64,000 nt of DNA from Streptomyces sp. BA2 (GTDB lineage: Bacteria > Actinomycetota > Actinomycetes > Streptomycetales > Streptomycetaceae): NCBI RefSeq assembly GCF_009769735.1, contig NZ_WSRO01000002.1, positions 2,988,001-3,052,000 on the forward strand. Reading direction: 5' to 3'. Of the stretch, positions 34,144 through 42,877 are shown piece after piece. Position 1 is the stretch's first letter; each line of letters opens with the position of its first letter. A program made the translations under genes and the position numbers. The notes under the pieces are model-generated. The model saw only the letters and a list, made by a program, of their open reading frames with translations, was not told where the DNA came from and searched no databases.

Positions 34144-35208
34144 GTGGGTGAGCGAGTCACCATCCGCGATGTGGCGGCGCGGGCGGGCGTCTCGGTCGCG
34201 ACCGTCTCGCGGGTCCTCGCGGGCAACTACCCGACGTCGACGGCGTCGCGGGCGAAGGTGTTGAGGGCCGTCAAGGACCTCGACTACGTCGCCAACGCGC
34301 ATGCGCGCGCTTTGGCGGGCGCGGGCCGCAAGACGATCGCGGTGCTCATGTTCGAGTTGGTGAGCTCCTTCTACGCGCATGTCGCACACGGGGTCGAGAT
34401 GGAGGCCGCCCAGCGGGGCAGGCTCACCCTGGTCGCGTCGACGGGCAGCGATCCGGCCCGCGAGCTCGCTCTGGTGCAGATGATGCGCGAACAGGCCGCA
34501 GAGGCCGTGGTGTTGGTCGGCGGCGTCATCGAGGACGACGAGTACCGCGAGCGGATGGCGCGGTACGCGGAGGCCCTCGCCGCGGCGGGCTCCCGGCTTG
34601 TGCTGTGCGGGCGTCCGGCGCCGGCGCCGGATGTCCCCGCGCTGGTCGTCGAGTACGACAACGAGGCGGGCGCGTACGCGATCACGAGCCACCTGCTGGG
34701 CGCGGGCCACCGCAAGATAGCCCTGATCGGCTACCAGCCAGGCCACACCACGGGCGAGGACCGTGTCGCCGGCTACCTGCGGGCGCTGGCCGACCACGGG
34801 GTGCCGCGCGATGAGGCGATCCTGCACGGCATCGGCTTCGGACAGAACCACGGGTACGAGGCGATCATGGACCTCCTCAAGAAGGCGGACGGCAGGCCGG
34901 ACTTCACGGCGGTGTTCGCGGGCGACGACAGGGTGGCGGCGGCCACGGTGATCGCGCTGCGGGAGCACGGGCTGCGGGTGCCGGAGGACATCTCGGTGGT
35001 CGGCTACAACGACGACCCCGTGGCGGCGGACATCACCCCCGGCCTGACGACGGTGCACATCCCCGCGGAGGAGATGGGCAGAACGGCGGTCCGCCTCGCT
35101 CTGGCGGGGGCGCCTCGGGCGGGCCAGGAGAGGCATCTGCTGGGGACGCACATTGTGATCCGGGAGAGTGTGCGGGGGCTCCGGGGGAGCCGGGGGGCCA
35201 CTTCCTAG
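34144..35208 (+). CDS. LacI-family repressor of the sugar ABC operon
   Basis: 354 residues from GTG at 34144 (TTGAGGAGA upstream). HTH and hinge in VTIRDVAARAGVSVATVSRV and ASRAKVLRAVKDLDYVANAH; the sugar-binding core includes FAGDDRVAAATVIALREHG and VVGYNDDPVAADITPGLTTV. It is the last gene after the binding protein, 117 bp later, and probably regulates its own operon and the divergent dehydrogenase through the GTAACCG operators at 30257 and 30347. The 117-bp gap may contain a separate weak promoter. It is followed by family B repeats. Confidence 0.93.
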   Translation: MGERVTIRDVAARAGVSVATVSRVLAGNYPTSTASRAKVLRAVKDLDYVANAHARALAGAGRKTIAVLMFELVSSFYAHVAHGVEMEAAQRGRLTLVASTGSDPARELALVQMMREQAAEAVVLVGGVIEDDEYRERMARYAEALAAAGSRLVLCGRPAPAPDVPALVVEYDNEAGAYAITSHLLGAGHRKIALIGYQPGHTTGEDRVAGYLRALADHGVPRDEAILHGIGFGQNHGYEAIMDLLKKADGRPDFTAVFAGDDRVAAATVIALREHGLRVPEDISVVGYNDDPVAADITPGLTTVHIPAEEMGRTAVRLALAGAPRAGQERHLLGTHIVIRESVRGLRGSRGATS

Positions 35209-35584
35209 TGGCCCTGCGGTATCTCTTCCGGGGGCGGGGGCTTCGGGGGGCGCTTGTCTGGGTGGCCCGGCGGTATCCCCTGAACCGCCGCTGCGCGGCG
35301 GGTGTCTCCCACCCACCCGCCCGACCCCCCGCAGCCGCCTCCGCCCGAACAAGCCTTTCCCGCCCACCCACCCGATTGCCCGGTCGCGGGTCGTGGGCCA
35401 CGGCGCCTGGCAGCCCGTTTCCACTGCCGGGTGATCAGGTGGGTGGGTGGGAAGAACGCCGCGAAGCGGCGACCCAGGGCCGGGAGCCGCACGAACAGCA
35501 CGCACCGCACCCGCACCCACGTGGCCAATGTGCGCTGCCGGGTAACGGGTAGGTGGGTGGGAAAAACCGGCGCGGAGCGCTGGG
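35209..35584. repeat. 376-bp convergent gap filled with four family B repeat copies
   Basis: There is no gene here. Copies: 35285-35325 (CCGCCGCTGCGCGGCGGGTG with CCCACCCACCCGCCCG), 35358-35381 (TTTCCCGCCCACCCACCCGA then TTGCCC), 35428-35466 reversed (CCGGGTGATCAGGTGGGTGG and onward through CGCCGCGAAGCGGCG), and 35538-35565 reversed (CCGGGTAACGGGTAGGTGGG and onward). Forward and reversed copies can pair with one another in several ways. It separates the convergent LacI and alpha/beta-hydrolase genes and is the densest cluster of the family in the window. Confidence 0.8.
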
Positions 35585-36406
35585 TCAGGGGGCGTCGCCG
35601 GGGGCAAGGACCGCCTCCGCCACGCCCCCCGGGGCGTCCCGCATCACCAGATGGCCCGAAGGTTCCGCGACGCGGAAGGTCGCGTCCAGGGAGGCGGCCA
35701 GGGCCCGCTGCCGGGCCAGCCACCTCACCCCCGCACCCCCGGAGTACGCAGCAAGCACCGTCACGGGCAGCCCCCGGAGAGGGAACTCCCGCCGCAGAGC
35801 TGTGAGTTGCAGCGCGGCGTCGCCGTAGGTGGCGTACTCCAGAAGCGACCCCCGCAGCACACGGCTCGACCCGTAGACCTGCCCCACCGCAGCCGCCGAC
35901 GCCACGTCACCCCGCACCGCCACCCTCCGAAGGAGCGGACCCACCGCCCGCGGCAGCCCCGCCCCGCTCAGCACCGCCCCCACCATCCGCGCCGCCCCCA
36001 CCCGCACCCCACGCGGCACCCGCACCCGCGGTCGTTCCTCGACGCTGGAGTCGACCAGGACCAGGCCCGACGTCCGCTCCGGGAAGAGGCGGGCGAAGGC
36101 CTCGCAGTGGAAGCCCGCGAGCGAGTGGCCGACCACCGTGGCGGGACAGCCGCCGAAGCCCACCGCGCCCAGGACCCGCGCAATCCGCTCGGCCTCGCCC
36201 ACCAACGTGGGCGCCACGCGCGCGTGCCCGCTCAGCCCCGCCCCCGGCCGGTCGAAGCGGACGATCGTCCGCCACGGGGCGAGCAGTTCCACCACCGGGT
36301 CCCAGTCGAACCACGCGAGACCGAGCCCCGAACTCAGCACGCACACCGGCCCGCTCCCCGTCACCCGTACGTGGTGCGGCACTCCCCCGATCCGTACGAA
36401 ACTCAC
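35585..36406 (-). CDS. Alpha/beta-hydrolase
   Basis: 273 residues from GTG at 36406, which overlaps the stop of the upstream DUF998 gene (GTGA). The alpha/beta-hydrolase core is visible: oxyanion region SSGLGLAWFDW, FDRPGAGLSG, nucleophile elbow GHSLAG with S95, a probable acid after PVTVLAAYSG, and the catalytic His in PSGHLVMRDAPG. No signal peptide. Likely an esterase or a related hydrolase acting on a small ester; the substrate is unknown. Codon use is as in neighbouring genes. Coupling to DUF998 suggests a membrane-associated role. Confidence 0.88.
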   Translation of the reverse strand: MSFVRIGGVPHHVRVTGSGPVCVLSSGLGLAWFDWDPVVELLAPWRTIVRFDRPGAGLSGHARVAPTLVGEAERIARVLGAVGFGGCPATVVGHSLAGFHCEAFARLFPERTSGLVLVDSSVEERPRVRVPRGVRVGAARMVGAVLSGAGLPRAVGPLLRRVAVRGDVASAAAVGQVYGSSRVLRGSLLEYATYGDAALQLTALRREFPLRGLPVTVLAAYSGGAGVRWLARQRALAASLDATFRVAEPSGHLVMRDAPGGVAEAVLAPGDAP

Positions 36407-37137
36407 CCGCGCCGCACCACCGCACGCGCGAGCAGGCCCAGCCAGACCGCGATCAGCAGCACCTGGAGCCGCTGCCCCACCCCAAGACCCCACGTGCCGT
36501 GCCCCGCGTCGAAGGCGGCGACAGCGGCCAACGTCCAGGCGGTGGCGGCCAGTTCGAGGAGTACGAGGAGGAGGGCGAGGGAGCCCGCGAGGGAGGGCGG
36601 GAATCCGTACCTCCGGGCCGTGAGCGTCAGCGCCACCATCCCCACCAGCGCCCCCGTCACCGCGACACTGCTGCTCACCGCGTGCGCCTCGTGCGCCGCG
36701 GGCACGAGCCCCGCGCCCTCCCTGGCCACGCAGGCCGCGTCGGCGGTCGGCGCGCAGCTCAGCGGCAGCCGGGAGTCCACGGCGGTGGCCGCCCCGAACA
36801 GGCCGAGCCCCGCCCACCCCACGACCGTGCTCCACCGTCGCGGCAGCCACAGCAGCGCGCCCACCGCGCCCGCGAGGATCAGCAGCCCGGCGGTCAGGTC
36901 GGCCGTGCGGAACAGCGTGCCGTACGGCTGGTCCTGGGCGGCGAGTTCACTGACGTACGAACTCAGCGGCGAGAGCCCCGTGCCGAGGAAGGCTTCGAGG
37001 ATCCACGTGCTGTAAGCGACCGCGCCGAGTGCCAGGAGCGCCGAGACGGCGATGGCGCGGGCGGGGCGGGGCTCCGTCGGTGTGGGGGGCACGGCAGTGG
37101 ACTCGGCTGGGAGGACGGCGCTAGTCGGCGGCAGCAC
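36403..37137 (-). CDS. DUF998 membrane protein
   Basis: 244 residues if translation starts at the GTG at 37137, which has GGGGA seven bases upstream; a TTG at 37170 and a GTG at 37092 are alternatives. Six hydrophobic segments are visible, beginning AIAVSALLALGAVAYSTWIL. The DUF998 signature LSPLSSYVSELAAQDQPYGT and DSRLPLSCAPTADAACVAREG between segments is clear, with two Cys that may pair outside. Function unknown. It overlaps the start of the alpha/beta-hydrolase gene by 4 bp and is divergent from the copper-type genes. Confidence 0.82.
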   Translation of the reverse strand: MLPPTSAVLPAESTAVPPTPTEPRPARAIAVSALLALGAVAYSTWILEAFLGTGLSPLSSYVSELAAQDQPYGTLFRTADLTAGLLILAGAVGALLWLPRRWSTVVGWAGLGLFGAATAVDSRLPLSCAPTADAACVAREGAGLVPAAHEAHAVSSSVAVTGALVGMVALTLTARRYGFPPSLAGSLALLLVLLELAATAWTLAAVAAFDAGHGTWGLGVGQRLQVLLIAVWLGLLARAVVRRG

Positions 37138-37254
37138 GCGTGGTCCCCGGCGAGGGACGCAGGCCCTCAACAGGTGATGTGGTCTGCGCCGGTTTGTACG
37201 TAGTCGTCATGGGCTCATGATCAGTGGAGTGCCGGGGGCCCGCATGTCGCGGGA

Positions 37255-37269
37255 TACCCGCCGGGGGTA
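37255..37269. promoter_or_regulatory. CsoR-like copper operator candidate
   Basis: TACCCGCCGGGGGTA: inverted TACCC and GGGTA around a GC core, the pattern of Cu(I)-sensing CsoR sites in actinobacteria as I recall them. It lies 11 bp before the DUF6153 start, upstream of a multicopper oxidase. Confidence 0.55.
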
Positions 37270-37280
37270 AGCTTTCGCCC

Positions 37281-37760
37281 ATGGCGGCCCTGAAGAGATC
37301 AGCGAACGGCGGCAGGCAGCTCGTGCTGCTCGCGGCGCTGCTCTTCGGCATCGTGACGATGCATACGCTGGGCCATCCGACCAGCCACTCGTCGAGCCCC
37401 ACGCCAGGCCACTCGTCGAGCCACGTGCCGAGCCACCCGAGCGGGCCCGAACAGGCCGCCGCCCGGCATGAGATGAGCTCGGGCGAATCGGCGCCACCGG
37501 AGATGCCCGAAGTCACCGGCCACGCGCGCGTGGCGACAGCCGTGGGCGAAGGGCTCGGCATGGACGGGATGGACCCGCTGTCCGTCTGCCTGGCCGTCCT
37601 CGCCGCACTCACCCTCGTCCTGCTGCTGAAGGCGGGCCTGCTGCGGCCCGGCGGCTTCGCCGTCCCCGCGCGTGCGCTCGCCCGGCTGCTCGACGGGCTG
37701 CGGCCCAATCCGCCGCCGCCTCGCATACTCCTCTCCCACCTCTCAGTGCTGCGCATTTAG
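37281..37760 (+). CDS. DUF6153 small membrane protein
   Basis: 159 residues from ATG at 37281. A first hydrophobic segment (QLVLLAALLFGIVTMHTLGH, about 13-32) is followed by a Ser/His/Pro-rich outside stretch (SHSSSPTPGHSSSHVPSHPS) and Met-rich residues (DGMDP), then a second segment (VCLAVLAALTLVLLLKAGLL). This layout is that of DUF6153 proteins, which often sit beside copper-resistance genes. His and Met residues could bind copper outside the membrane. A CsoR-like site precedes the gene and a multicopper oxidase follows 134 bp later. Confidence 0.8.
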   Translation: MAALKRSANGGRQLVLLAALLFGIVTMHTLGHPTSHSSSPTPGHSSSHVPSHPSGPEQAAARHEMSSGESAPPEMPEVTGHARVATAVGEGLGMDGMDPLSVCLAVLAALTLVLLLKAGLLRPGGFAVPARALARLLDGLRPNPPPPRILLSHLSVLRI

Positions 37761-37846
37761 GCCGACGCACCGGCTGCTTCACGCTGCCCGCGTCCTGGTG
37801 GGCCCTTGATGGGAACCTCCGGGCGTCGAGCGGTGTACCAGAAGCA

Positions 37847-37864
37847 GCAGATGCGCCCATCTGC
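37847..37864 (+). other. Small hairpin in the leader of the multicopper oxidase gene
   Basis: GCAGATG (37847-37853) and CATCTGC (37858-37864) form a perfect 7-bp stem with loop CGCC, 30 bp before the start codon. It may stabilise the mRNA or attenuate expression. Confidence 0.5.
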
Positions 37865-37894
37865 ACGCACCACTACGACGAGGTGTACTCAGCC

Positions 37895-39538
37895 ATGCGC
37901 AATCAACCCCTGCGCACCCCTTCGCGCCGCGCCCTGCTCGGCGCCGCGACCGCAGTCGCCGGTTCGGGAATCCTGACGGCCTGTTCCGGCTCCGGCTCCG
38001 GTTCGGACTCCGGCCACGCCGGACACGGCAGCGGCTCCGCACCCAAGGACAAGCCCGAGGGCTATGTCGACCCCGCAGGCGAGGAAGTAGCCACCTCGGA
38101 GAAGAAGCGAGCCGGCGGCGGCACGGTCCGTGAGGTGAAGCTCATGGCCATGAAGGCCAAGCTCGACCTCGGCGGCCGCACGGTCAACACCTGGGCGTAC
38201 GGCGACCGGCTGCCCGGCAAGGAAGTCCGCGTCACCGCGGGCGACACCCTCGCCCTCACGCTCGCCAACCACCTCCCCCAGGCCACGTCCCTGCACTGGC
38301 ACGGCCTGGCCCTGCGCAACGACATGGACGGCGTCCCCGGCCTCACCCAGAAGAGCATCAAGCCGGGCGCCGACTTCACCTACCGGTTCGCGGTGCCGCA
38401 CCCGGGGACGTACTGGTTCCATCCCCACTCGGGCACACAGCAGGACCGCGGTCTGTACGCACCACTGATCGTCGAGGACCCCAAGGAGCCCTTGAAGTAC
38501 GACAAGGAGTGGGTCGTCGTCCTGGACGACTGGGTCGACGGCGTGGACGGCTCGACACCGGACGCCGTGCTCGCGGAGCTCGGCAAGGGCATGAGCGGCC
38601 ACGACATGGGCGGCGGCATGGACCACAGCGGCCACTCCATGTCGAACATGTCGCTGCGCACCGACGCGTCCCCCAAGCCGAAGCCCACCCCGGGCTCCTC
38701 CGGCCCCTCCCGCATGATGATGGGCGCCAAGAGCGACCTGCTGGGCGGCGACGCGGGCGACGTCGCCTACCCGCACTACTTGATCAACGGCCGCACACCG
38801 GACGCCCCTTCCTCCTTCAAGGCCCGCCCCGGCGACCGCATCCGCCTGCGCATCATCAACGCGGGCGGTGACACGGCCTTCCGGGTGGCGCTCGGCGGCC
38901 ACGAGATGACGGTGACGCACACGGACGGCTTCCCGGTGGAGCACGCGAAGACGGACGCGCTGCTGCTCGGCATGGGCGAGCGCTATGACGTCCTGGTCAC
39001 CGCCAAGGACGGCGCGTTCCCGCTGACGGCGGCGGCCGAGGGCAAGAAGGCAGCAGCCCTGGCAGTCCTCCGCACGGGCGGCGGCGCGACCCCCGCTCCC
39101 TCGACCCGCCCCAAGGAGCTGAAGGGCCGCCTCCTGACGGCGGACAAGCTGCGGGCGGCACGGTCGGTGGCACTCCCGTCCCGTGAGCCGGACCGCACGA
39201 TCAGGCTCCGGCTGACCGGCGGAATGGCGAAGTACGACTGGGCCTTCGACAAGAAGCCGTACTCCCCCGACCGCCGCCACCCGATCCGCGCGGGCGAACG
39301 GGTCCGCCTGGTCTTCGCCAACTCGACGACGATGTGGCACCCGATCCACCTGCACGGCCACACCTTCACCCTGGCGAACACACCGAACGGCCCCCGCAAG
39401 GACACCGCGATCATCTTGCCGAACGGCACCCTGACGGTGGACTTCGAAGCCGACAACCCGGGCCTGTGGATGATCCACTGCCACAACGTGTACCACTCGG
39501 AGGCAGGAATGATGACGGTCCTGGGCTACCGCAGCTGA
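37895..39538 (+). CDS. Tat-type lipoprotein multicopper oxidase
   Basis: 547 residues from ATG at 37895; a GTG at 37883 is four codons earlier. The signal TPSRRALLGAATAVAGSGIL ending LTACSG holds both a twin-arginine motif and a lipobox. Four copper-binding regions are intact: HWHG (134-137), HPHSG (176-180), HPIHLHGHTF (from 482) and HCHNVYHSEAGM (from 528), giving type 1, 2 and 3 copper ligands. An insertion at about 232-252 is Met/His-rich (GMSGHDMGGGMDHSGHSMSN), as in copper-resistance oxidases. It probably oxidises Cu(I) or phenolic compounds at the cell surface. Regulated together with DUF6153 by a copper sensor is inferred from the upstream site. Confidence 0.93.
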   Translation: MRNQPLRTPSRRALLGAATAVAGSGILTACSGSGSGSDSGHAGHGSGSAPKDKPEGYVDPAGEEVATSEKKRAGGGTVREVKLMAMKAKLDLGGRTVNTWAYGDRLPGKEVRVTAGDTLALTLANHLPQATSLHWHGLALRNDMDGVPGLTQKSIKPGADFTYRFAVPHPGTYWFHPHSGTQQDRGLYAPLIVEDPKEPLKYDKEWVVVLDDWVDGVDGSTPDAVLAELGKGMSGHDMGGGMDHSGHSMSNMSLRTDASPKPKPTPGSSGPSRMMMGAKSDLLGGDAGDVAYPHYLINGRTPDAPSSFKARPGDRIRLRIINAGGDTAFRVALGGHEMTVTHTDGFPVEHAKTDALLLGMGERYDVLVTAKDGAFPLTAAAEGKKAAALAVLRTGGGATPAPSTRPKELKGRLLTADKLRAARSVALPSREPDRTIRLRLTGGMAKYDWAFDKKPYSPDRRHPIRAGERVRLVFANSTTMWHPIHLHGHTFTLANTPNGPRKDTAIILPNGTLTVDFEADNPGLWMIHCHNVYHSEAGMMTVLGYRS

Positions 39539-39650
39539 CCACCCCCAGCTGTCGCAGCTGACCGGCGGCCGGCCCGTGGGGCGTCCCAGTGGGGCGCCCC
39601 ACACCCTCCCTGCAGGGCATCGCGTCGCTCTGACGATTACACTGGGCTCC

Positions 39651-41405
39651 GTGCCTCAACTACGCCTCGCCCTGAATCAGATCGACTCGACCGTCGGCGA
39701 TCTCGCCGGGAACGTCGAGGCGATCGTCCATTGGACCCGGCACTCCGCCGAGCAGGGAGCGCACCTCGTCGCGTTCCCCGAGATGGCGCTGACCGGCTAT
39801 CCCGTCGAGGACCTGGCCCTGCGGTCGTCCTTCGTCGACGCCTCACGGGAGGCGCTGCGCGCGCTCGCCGTGCGTCTTGACGACGAGGGGTACGGCGAGC
39901 TGCCGGTCGTCGTCGGCTATCTCGACCGCACGGAGGAGGCCAAGCCGAAGTACGGCCAGCCCGCGGGCGCCCCGCGTGACGCCGCCGCCGTGCTGCACCG
40001 CGGCGAGGCCATCCTGACGTACTCCAAGCACCACCTGCCGAACTACGGCGTCTTCGACGAGTTCCGCTACTTCGTGCCGGGCGAGACCCTGCCGATCCTG
40101 CGCGTGCACGGCGTCGACGTCGCGCTCGCCATCTGCGAGGACCTCTGGCAGGACGGCGGCCGCGTCCCCGCGACGCGCACCGCGGGCGCGGGTCTTCTGC
40201 TCTCCATCAACGCCTCGCCGTACGAGCAGAACAAGGACGACGTACGGCTCGAGCTGGTGCGCAAGCGTGCGCAGGAGGCCGGCTGCACCACCGCCTACCT
40301 CGCCATGATCGGCGGCCAGGACGAGATCGTCTTCGACGGTGACTCGGTCGTCGTGGACCGGGACGGCGAAGTCATCGCGCGGGCCCCGCAGTTCGCCGAG
40401 GGCTGCGTGGTCCTCGACCTGGATCTGCCGGCCGCCGCCCCCCAGCCGCCGTCGGGCATCGTGGACGACGGGCTGCGCATCGAGCACGTCACCGTCTCCG
40501 AGGAGCCCCTGGCCGCGTACGAGCCGGAACTCACCGGCGGGTACGCCGAGCGGCTCGACGACGACGAAGAGGTGTACTCGGCGCTGGTCGTGGGGCTGCG
40601 TGCGTACGCCGCGAAGAACGGCTTCAGCAGCGTCCTGATCGGCCTCTCCGGAGGCATCGACTCCGCCATCACCGCCGCGATCGCCTGCGACGCGCTCGGC
40701 GCGCAGAACGTGTACGGCGTCGCCATGCCGTCGCGCTACTCCTCGGACCACTCCATCAGTGACGCGGAGGAGCTTGCCCGGCGTACGGGGCTGAACTTCC
40801 GTACCGTGCCGATCGCCCCGATGTTCGACGCGTACATGGGGTCGCTCGGCCTCACCGGGCTCGCCGAGGAGAACCTCCAGTCGCGGCTGCGCGGCACGAT
40901 GCTGATGGCCATCTCCAACCAGGAGGGCCACATCGTCCTCGCGCCGGGCAACAAGTCCGAGCTCGCGGTGGGGTATTCGACGCTCTACGGCGACTCGGTC
41001 GGGGCGTACGGGCCGATCAAGGACGTCTACAAGTCCCTGATCTTCCGGCTCGCCGAGTGGCGCAACCGCGCGGCCGTCGACCGCGGCCAGACGCCGCCGA
41101 TCCCCGAGAACTCCATCAGCAAGCCGCCGAGCGCGGAGCTGCGCCCCGACCAGGTGGACACGGACTCGCTGCCGGACTATCCGGTGCTCGACGGGATCCT
41201 GGCGCTCTACGTCGACCGCGACCAGGGCGCGGACGCGATCGTCGCCGCCGGGTACGACCGGGAGCTCGTCGTGAAGACGCTGCGGATGGTCGACACCGCC
41301 GAGTACAAGCGGCGGCAGTACCCGCCGGGCACGAAGATCTCCGCGAAGGGGTTCGGCAAGGACCGGCGCCTTCCGATCACCAATCGTTGGCGGGAGTCTG
41401 TCTGA
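39651..41405 (+). CDS. nadE: Glutamine-dependent NAD+ synthetase
   Basis: 584 residues from GTG at 39651; a longer in-frame start at 39576 lies in non-conserved sequence. The N-terminal nitrilase-type glutaminase domain carries the triad E44 (FPEMALTGYP), K126 (YSKHHLPNYG) and C162 (ICEDLW). The C-terminal ATP-pyrophosphatase domain has LSGGIDSAITAAI (P-loop), SRYSSDHSISDAEELA and GNKSELAVGYSTLYGDSVG. It makes NAD+ from nicotinate adenine dinucleotide, ATP and glutamine. A family B hairpin follows and separates it from the convergent MFS gene. Confidence 0.97.
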   Translation: MPQLRLALNQIDSTVGDLAGNVEAIVHWTRHSAEQGAHLVAFPEMALTGYPVEDLALRSSFVDASREALRALAVRLDDEGYGELPVVVGYLDRTEEAKPKYGQPAGAPRDAAAVLHRGEAILTYSKHHLPNYGVFDEFRYFVPGETLPILRVHGVDVALAICEDLWQDGGRVPATRTAGAGLLLSINASPYEQNKDDVRLELVRKRAQEAGCTTAYLAMIGGQDEIVFDGDSVVVDRDGEVIARAPQFAEGCVVLDLDLPAAAPQPPSGIVDDGLRIEHVTVSEEPLAAYEPELTGGYAERLDDDEEVYSALVVGLRAYAAKNGFSSVLIGLSGGIDSAITAAIACDALGAQNVYGVAMPSRYSSDHSISDAEELARRTGLNFRTVPIAPMFDAYMGSLGLTGLAEENLQSRLRGTMLMAISNQEGHIVLAPGNKSELAVGYSTLYGDSVGAYGPIKDVYKSLIFRLAEWRNRAAVDRGQTPPIPENSISKPPSAELRPDQVDTDSLPDYPVLDGILALYVDRDQGADAIVAAGYDRELVVKTLRMVDTAEYKRRQYPPGTKISAKGFGKDRRLPITNRWRESV

Positions 41406-41433
41406 CCCCCGGGGTGGGCGGGCTGATCCTGTA

Positions 41434-41481
41434 CCGCCGCTTCGCGGCGGATCTTTCCCGCCCACCCACCCGATTACCCGG
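41434..41481. repeat. Family B element, also terminator between nadE and MFS gene
   Basis: A perfect 7-bp hairpin CCGCCGC-TTC-GCGGCGG (41434-41450) is followed by ATCTTTCCCGCCCACCCACC then CGATTACCCGG (to 41481). The stop codon of the reverse-strand MFS gene (41474-41476) lies inside the element, so its last codons come from repeat sequence. Confidence 0.8.
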
Positions 41482-42712
41482 CGTGAGACGTCTCTCGAAG
41501 GGGCTCGCCCGAAGCCACGAGCCGCTCACTGCCAACCGCGGGCGACCGCAGGTCCACCAGATACGCCACCGCGGCCACCCCGAGGCCGAGCACGGCAAGA
41601 CCCGCGCCCACCACCGCCGGAGAGGTGACCCCGAAGCCCGCGGCGAGCGCGAGACCGCCGACCCACGCGCCTCCCGCGTTGGCGAGGTTGAACGCGGCCT
41701 GGTTGGCGGAGGAGGCCAGGGACGGGGCCGCCGACGCCTTCTCCATGACCATCAGCTGCAGGGGCGACCCCGTCGTGAACGCGGCCATGCCGAGCAGCGT
41801 CACCGCGAGCGCCGCGCTCCACGCCGTCCCCATCAGGACCGGGAACAGGGCGAGGACCACGACGAGGGCCGTGAGCCCGCCGAAGAGCGTGCCCCGCAGG
41901 GAGTGGTCGGCGAGGCGGCCGCCGAGAAGGTTGCCCGCGGTCGCGCCGACACCGAACAGCGCGAGCAGCAACGTAACGCTGGATTCGGCGTAGCCCGCGG
42001 CGTCGGTCAGCATCGGCGTCACATAGCTGTACGCGGAGAACAGCGCTCCGAAGCCCGCCACGGTCGTGCCGAGTGCGAGCCAGACCGGAACGCTGCGCAG
42101 GGCCCGGAGCTCCCCGCGCAGACCGCCGCTCTCGCCGTGGCCGTGGTCGGCGGGGACGAGGAGGGCAAGCGCGGCGATCGCCGCGAGGCCGATCGCGCTG
42201 ACCGCGAGGAACGTCGCGCGCCAGCCGAGCTGCTGTCCCATCGCCGTGGCGACGGGCACGCCCACGATGTTGGCGACGGTCAGGCCGAGGAACATGAGCG
42301 AGACCGAGCGTGCCTTGCGCTCGGGGGCCACGAGGCCGGTCGCGACCACGGCGCCGACGCCGAAGAACGCGCCGTGCGGGAGGCCGCTCAGGAAGCGGGC
42401 GGCCATCAGCCAGTGGTAGTCGGGCGCCGCGGCCGACAGCGCGTTGCCCGTGACGAAGAGCACCATCAGGCCGATGAGGACCCGGCGGCGCGGCATGCGC
42501 GCGGTGACCGCGGCGAGCAGCGGGGCGCCGATGACGACACCCAGGGCGTACGCCGAGACCAGGTGTCCTGCGGTGGGGATGGATATGTGCAGGTCGTCCG
42601 CGACGTTGGGCAGCAGGCCCATCATCACGAACTCGGTCGTGCCGATGCCGAAGGCGCCCACGGCGAGGGCGAGCAGGGCCAGGGGCATGAAGAACCTTCC
42701 GGGGGAGCGCAT
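41474..42712 (-). CDS. MFS transporter, DHA1 (AraJ-like)
   Basis: 412 residues from ATG at 42712. Twelve hydrophobic segments; the first includes ALAVGAFGIGTTEFVMMGLL, whose G-T-T-E-F-V-M-M-G is typical of the DHA1 arabinose-efflux-like subgroup; RMPRRRVLIG is motif A between TM2 and TM3. Proteins of this type export sugars or drugs with protons. No ribosome site is seen directly upstream; instead a 22-bp inverted repeat at 42725-42746 sits just before the start. The C-terminal end overlaps a family B repeat. No regulator gene is adjacent. Confidence 0.9.
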   Translation of the reverse strand: MRSPGRFFMPLALLALAVGAFGIGTTEFVMMGLLPNVADDLHISIPTAGHLVSAYALGVVIGAPLLAAVTARMPRRRVLIGLMVLFVTGNALSAAAPDYHWLMAARFLSGLPHGAFFGVGAVVATGLVAPERKARSVSLMFLGLTVANIVGVPVATAMGQQLGWRATFLAVSAIGLAAIAALALLVPADHGHGESGGLRGELRALRSVPVWLALGTTVAGFGALFSAYSYVTPMLTDAAGYAESSVTLLLALFGVGATAGNLLGGRLADHSLRGTLFGGLTALVVVLALFPVLMGTAWSAALAVTLLGMAAFTTGSPLQLMVMEKASAAPSLASSANQAAFNLANAGGAWVGGLALAAGFGVTSPAVVGAGLAVLGLGVAAVAYLVDLRSPAVGSERLVASGEPLRETSHAG

Positions 42713-42724
42713 GAGGGAGTGGAG

Positions 42725-42746
42725 TTCCGTAAGTTTACGTACGGAA
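42725..42746. promoter_or_regulatory. Inverted repeat upstream of the MFS gene, operator candidate
   Basis: TTCCGTA and TACGGAA flank AGTTTACG; a second overlapping repeat CGTAA-GT-TTACG lies inside. The site is AT-rich compared with the surroundings and 13 bp from the start codon, suitable for a MarR-, HxlR- or TetR-type repressor encoded elsewhere. Confidence 0.5.
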
Positions 42747-42877
42747 CAAAGTCTCTCAGGCCCAGTATTCCGTGAGGTTACGAGCGGATGTGCCGCGCGC
42801 CAAGAACAGCCGCCCCAGCGGCCACATCCAGCCCAGCGGTCACATCCGGCCCGGGGCTGGCCCTGTCGTCAAACTCC

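Noticed and set aside
32329..35607. 1092-codon open frame on the reverse strand across the binding protein and LacI genes
   Set aside because: It spans two well-recognised forward genes and an intergenic repeat, with low-complexity Arg/Val/Gly sequence; an artefact of GC bias.
37121..37209. 29-codon reverse frame starting MTTTYKPAQTTSP near the DUF998 start
   Set aside because: It overlaps the probable start of the DUF998 gene in another frame and lacks a ribosome site; too short to support.
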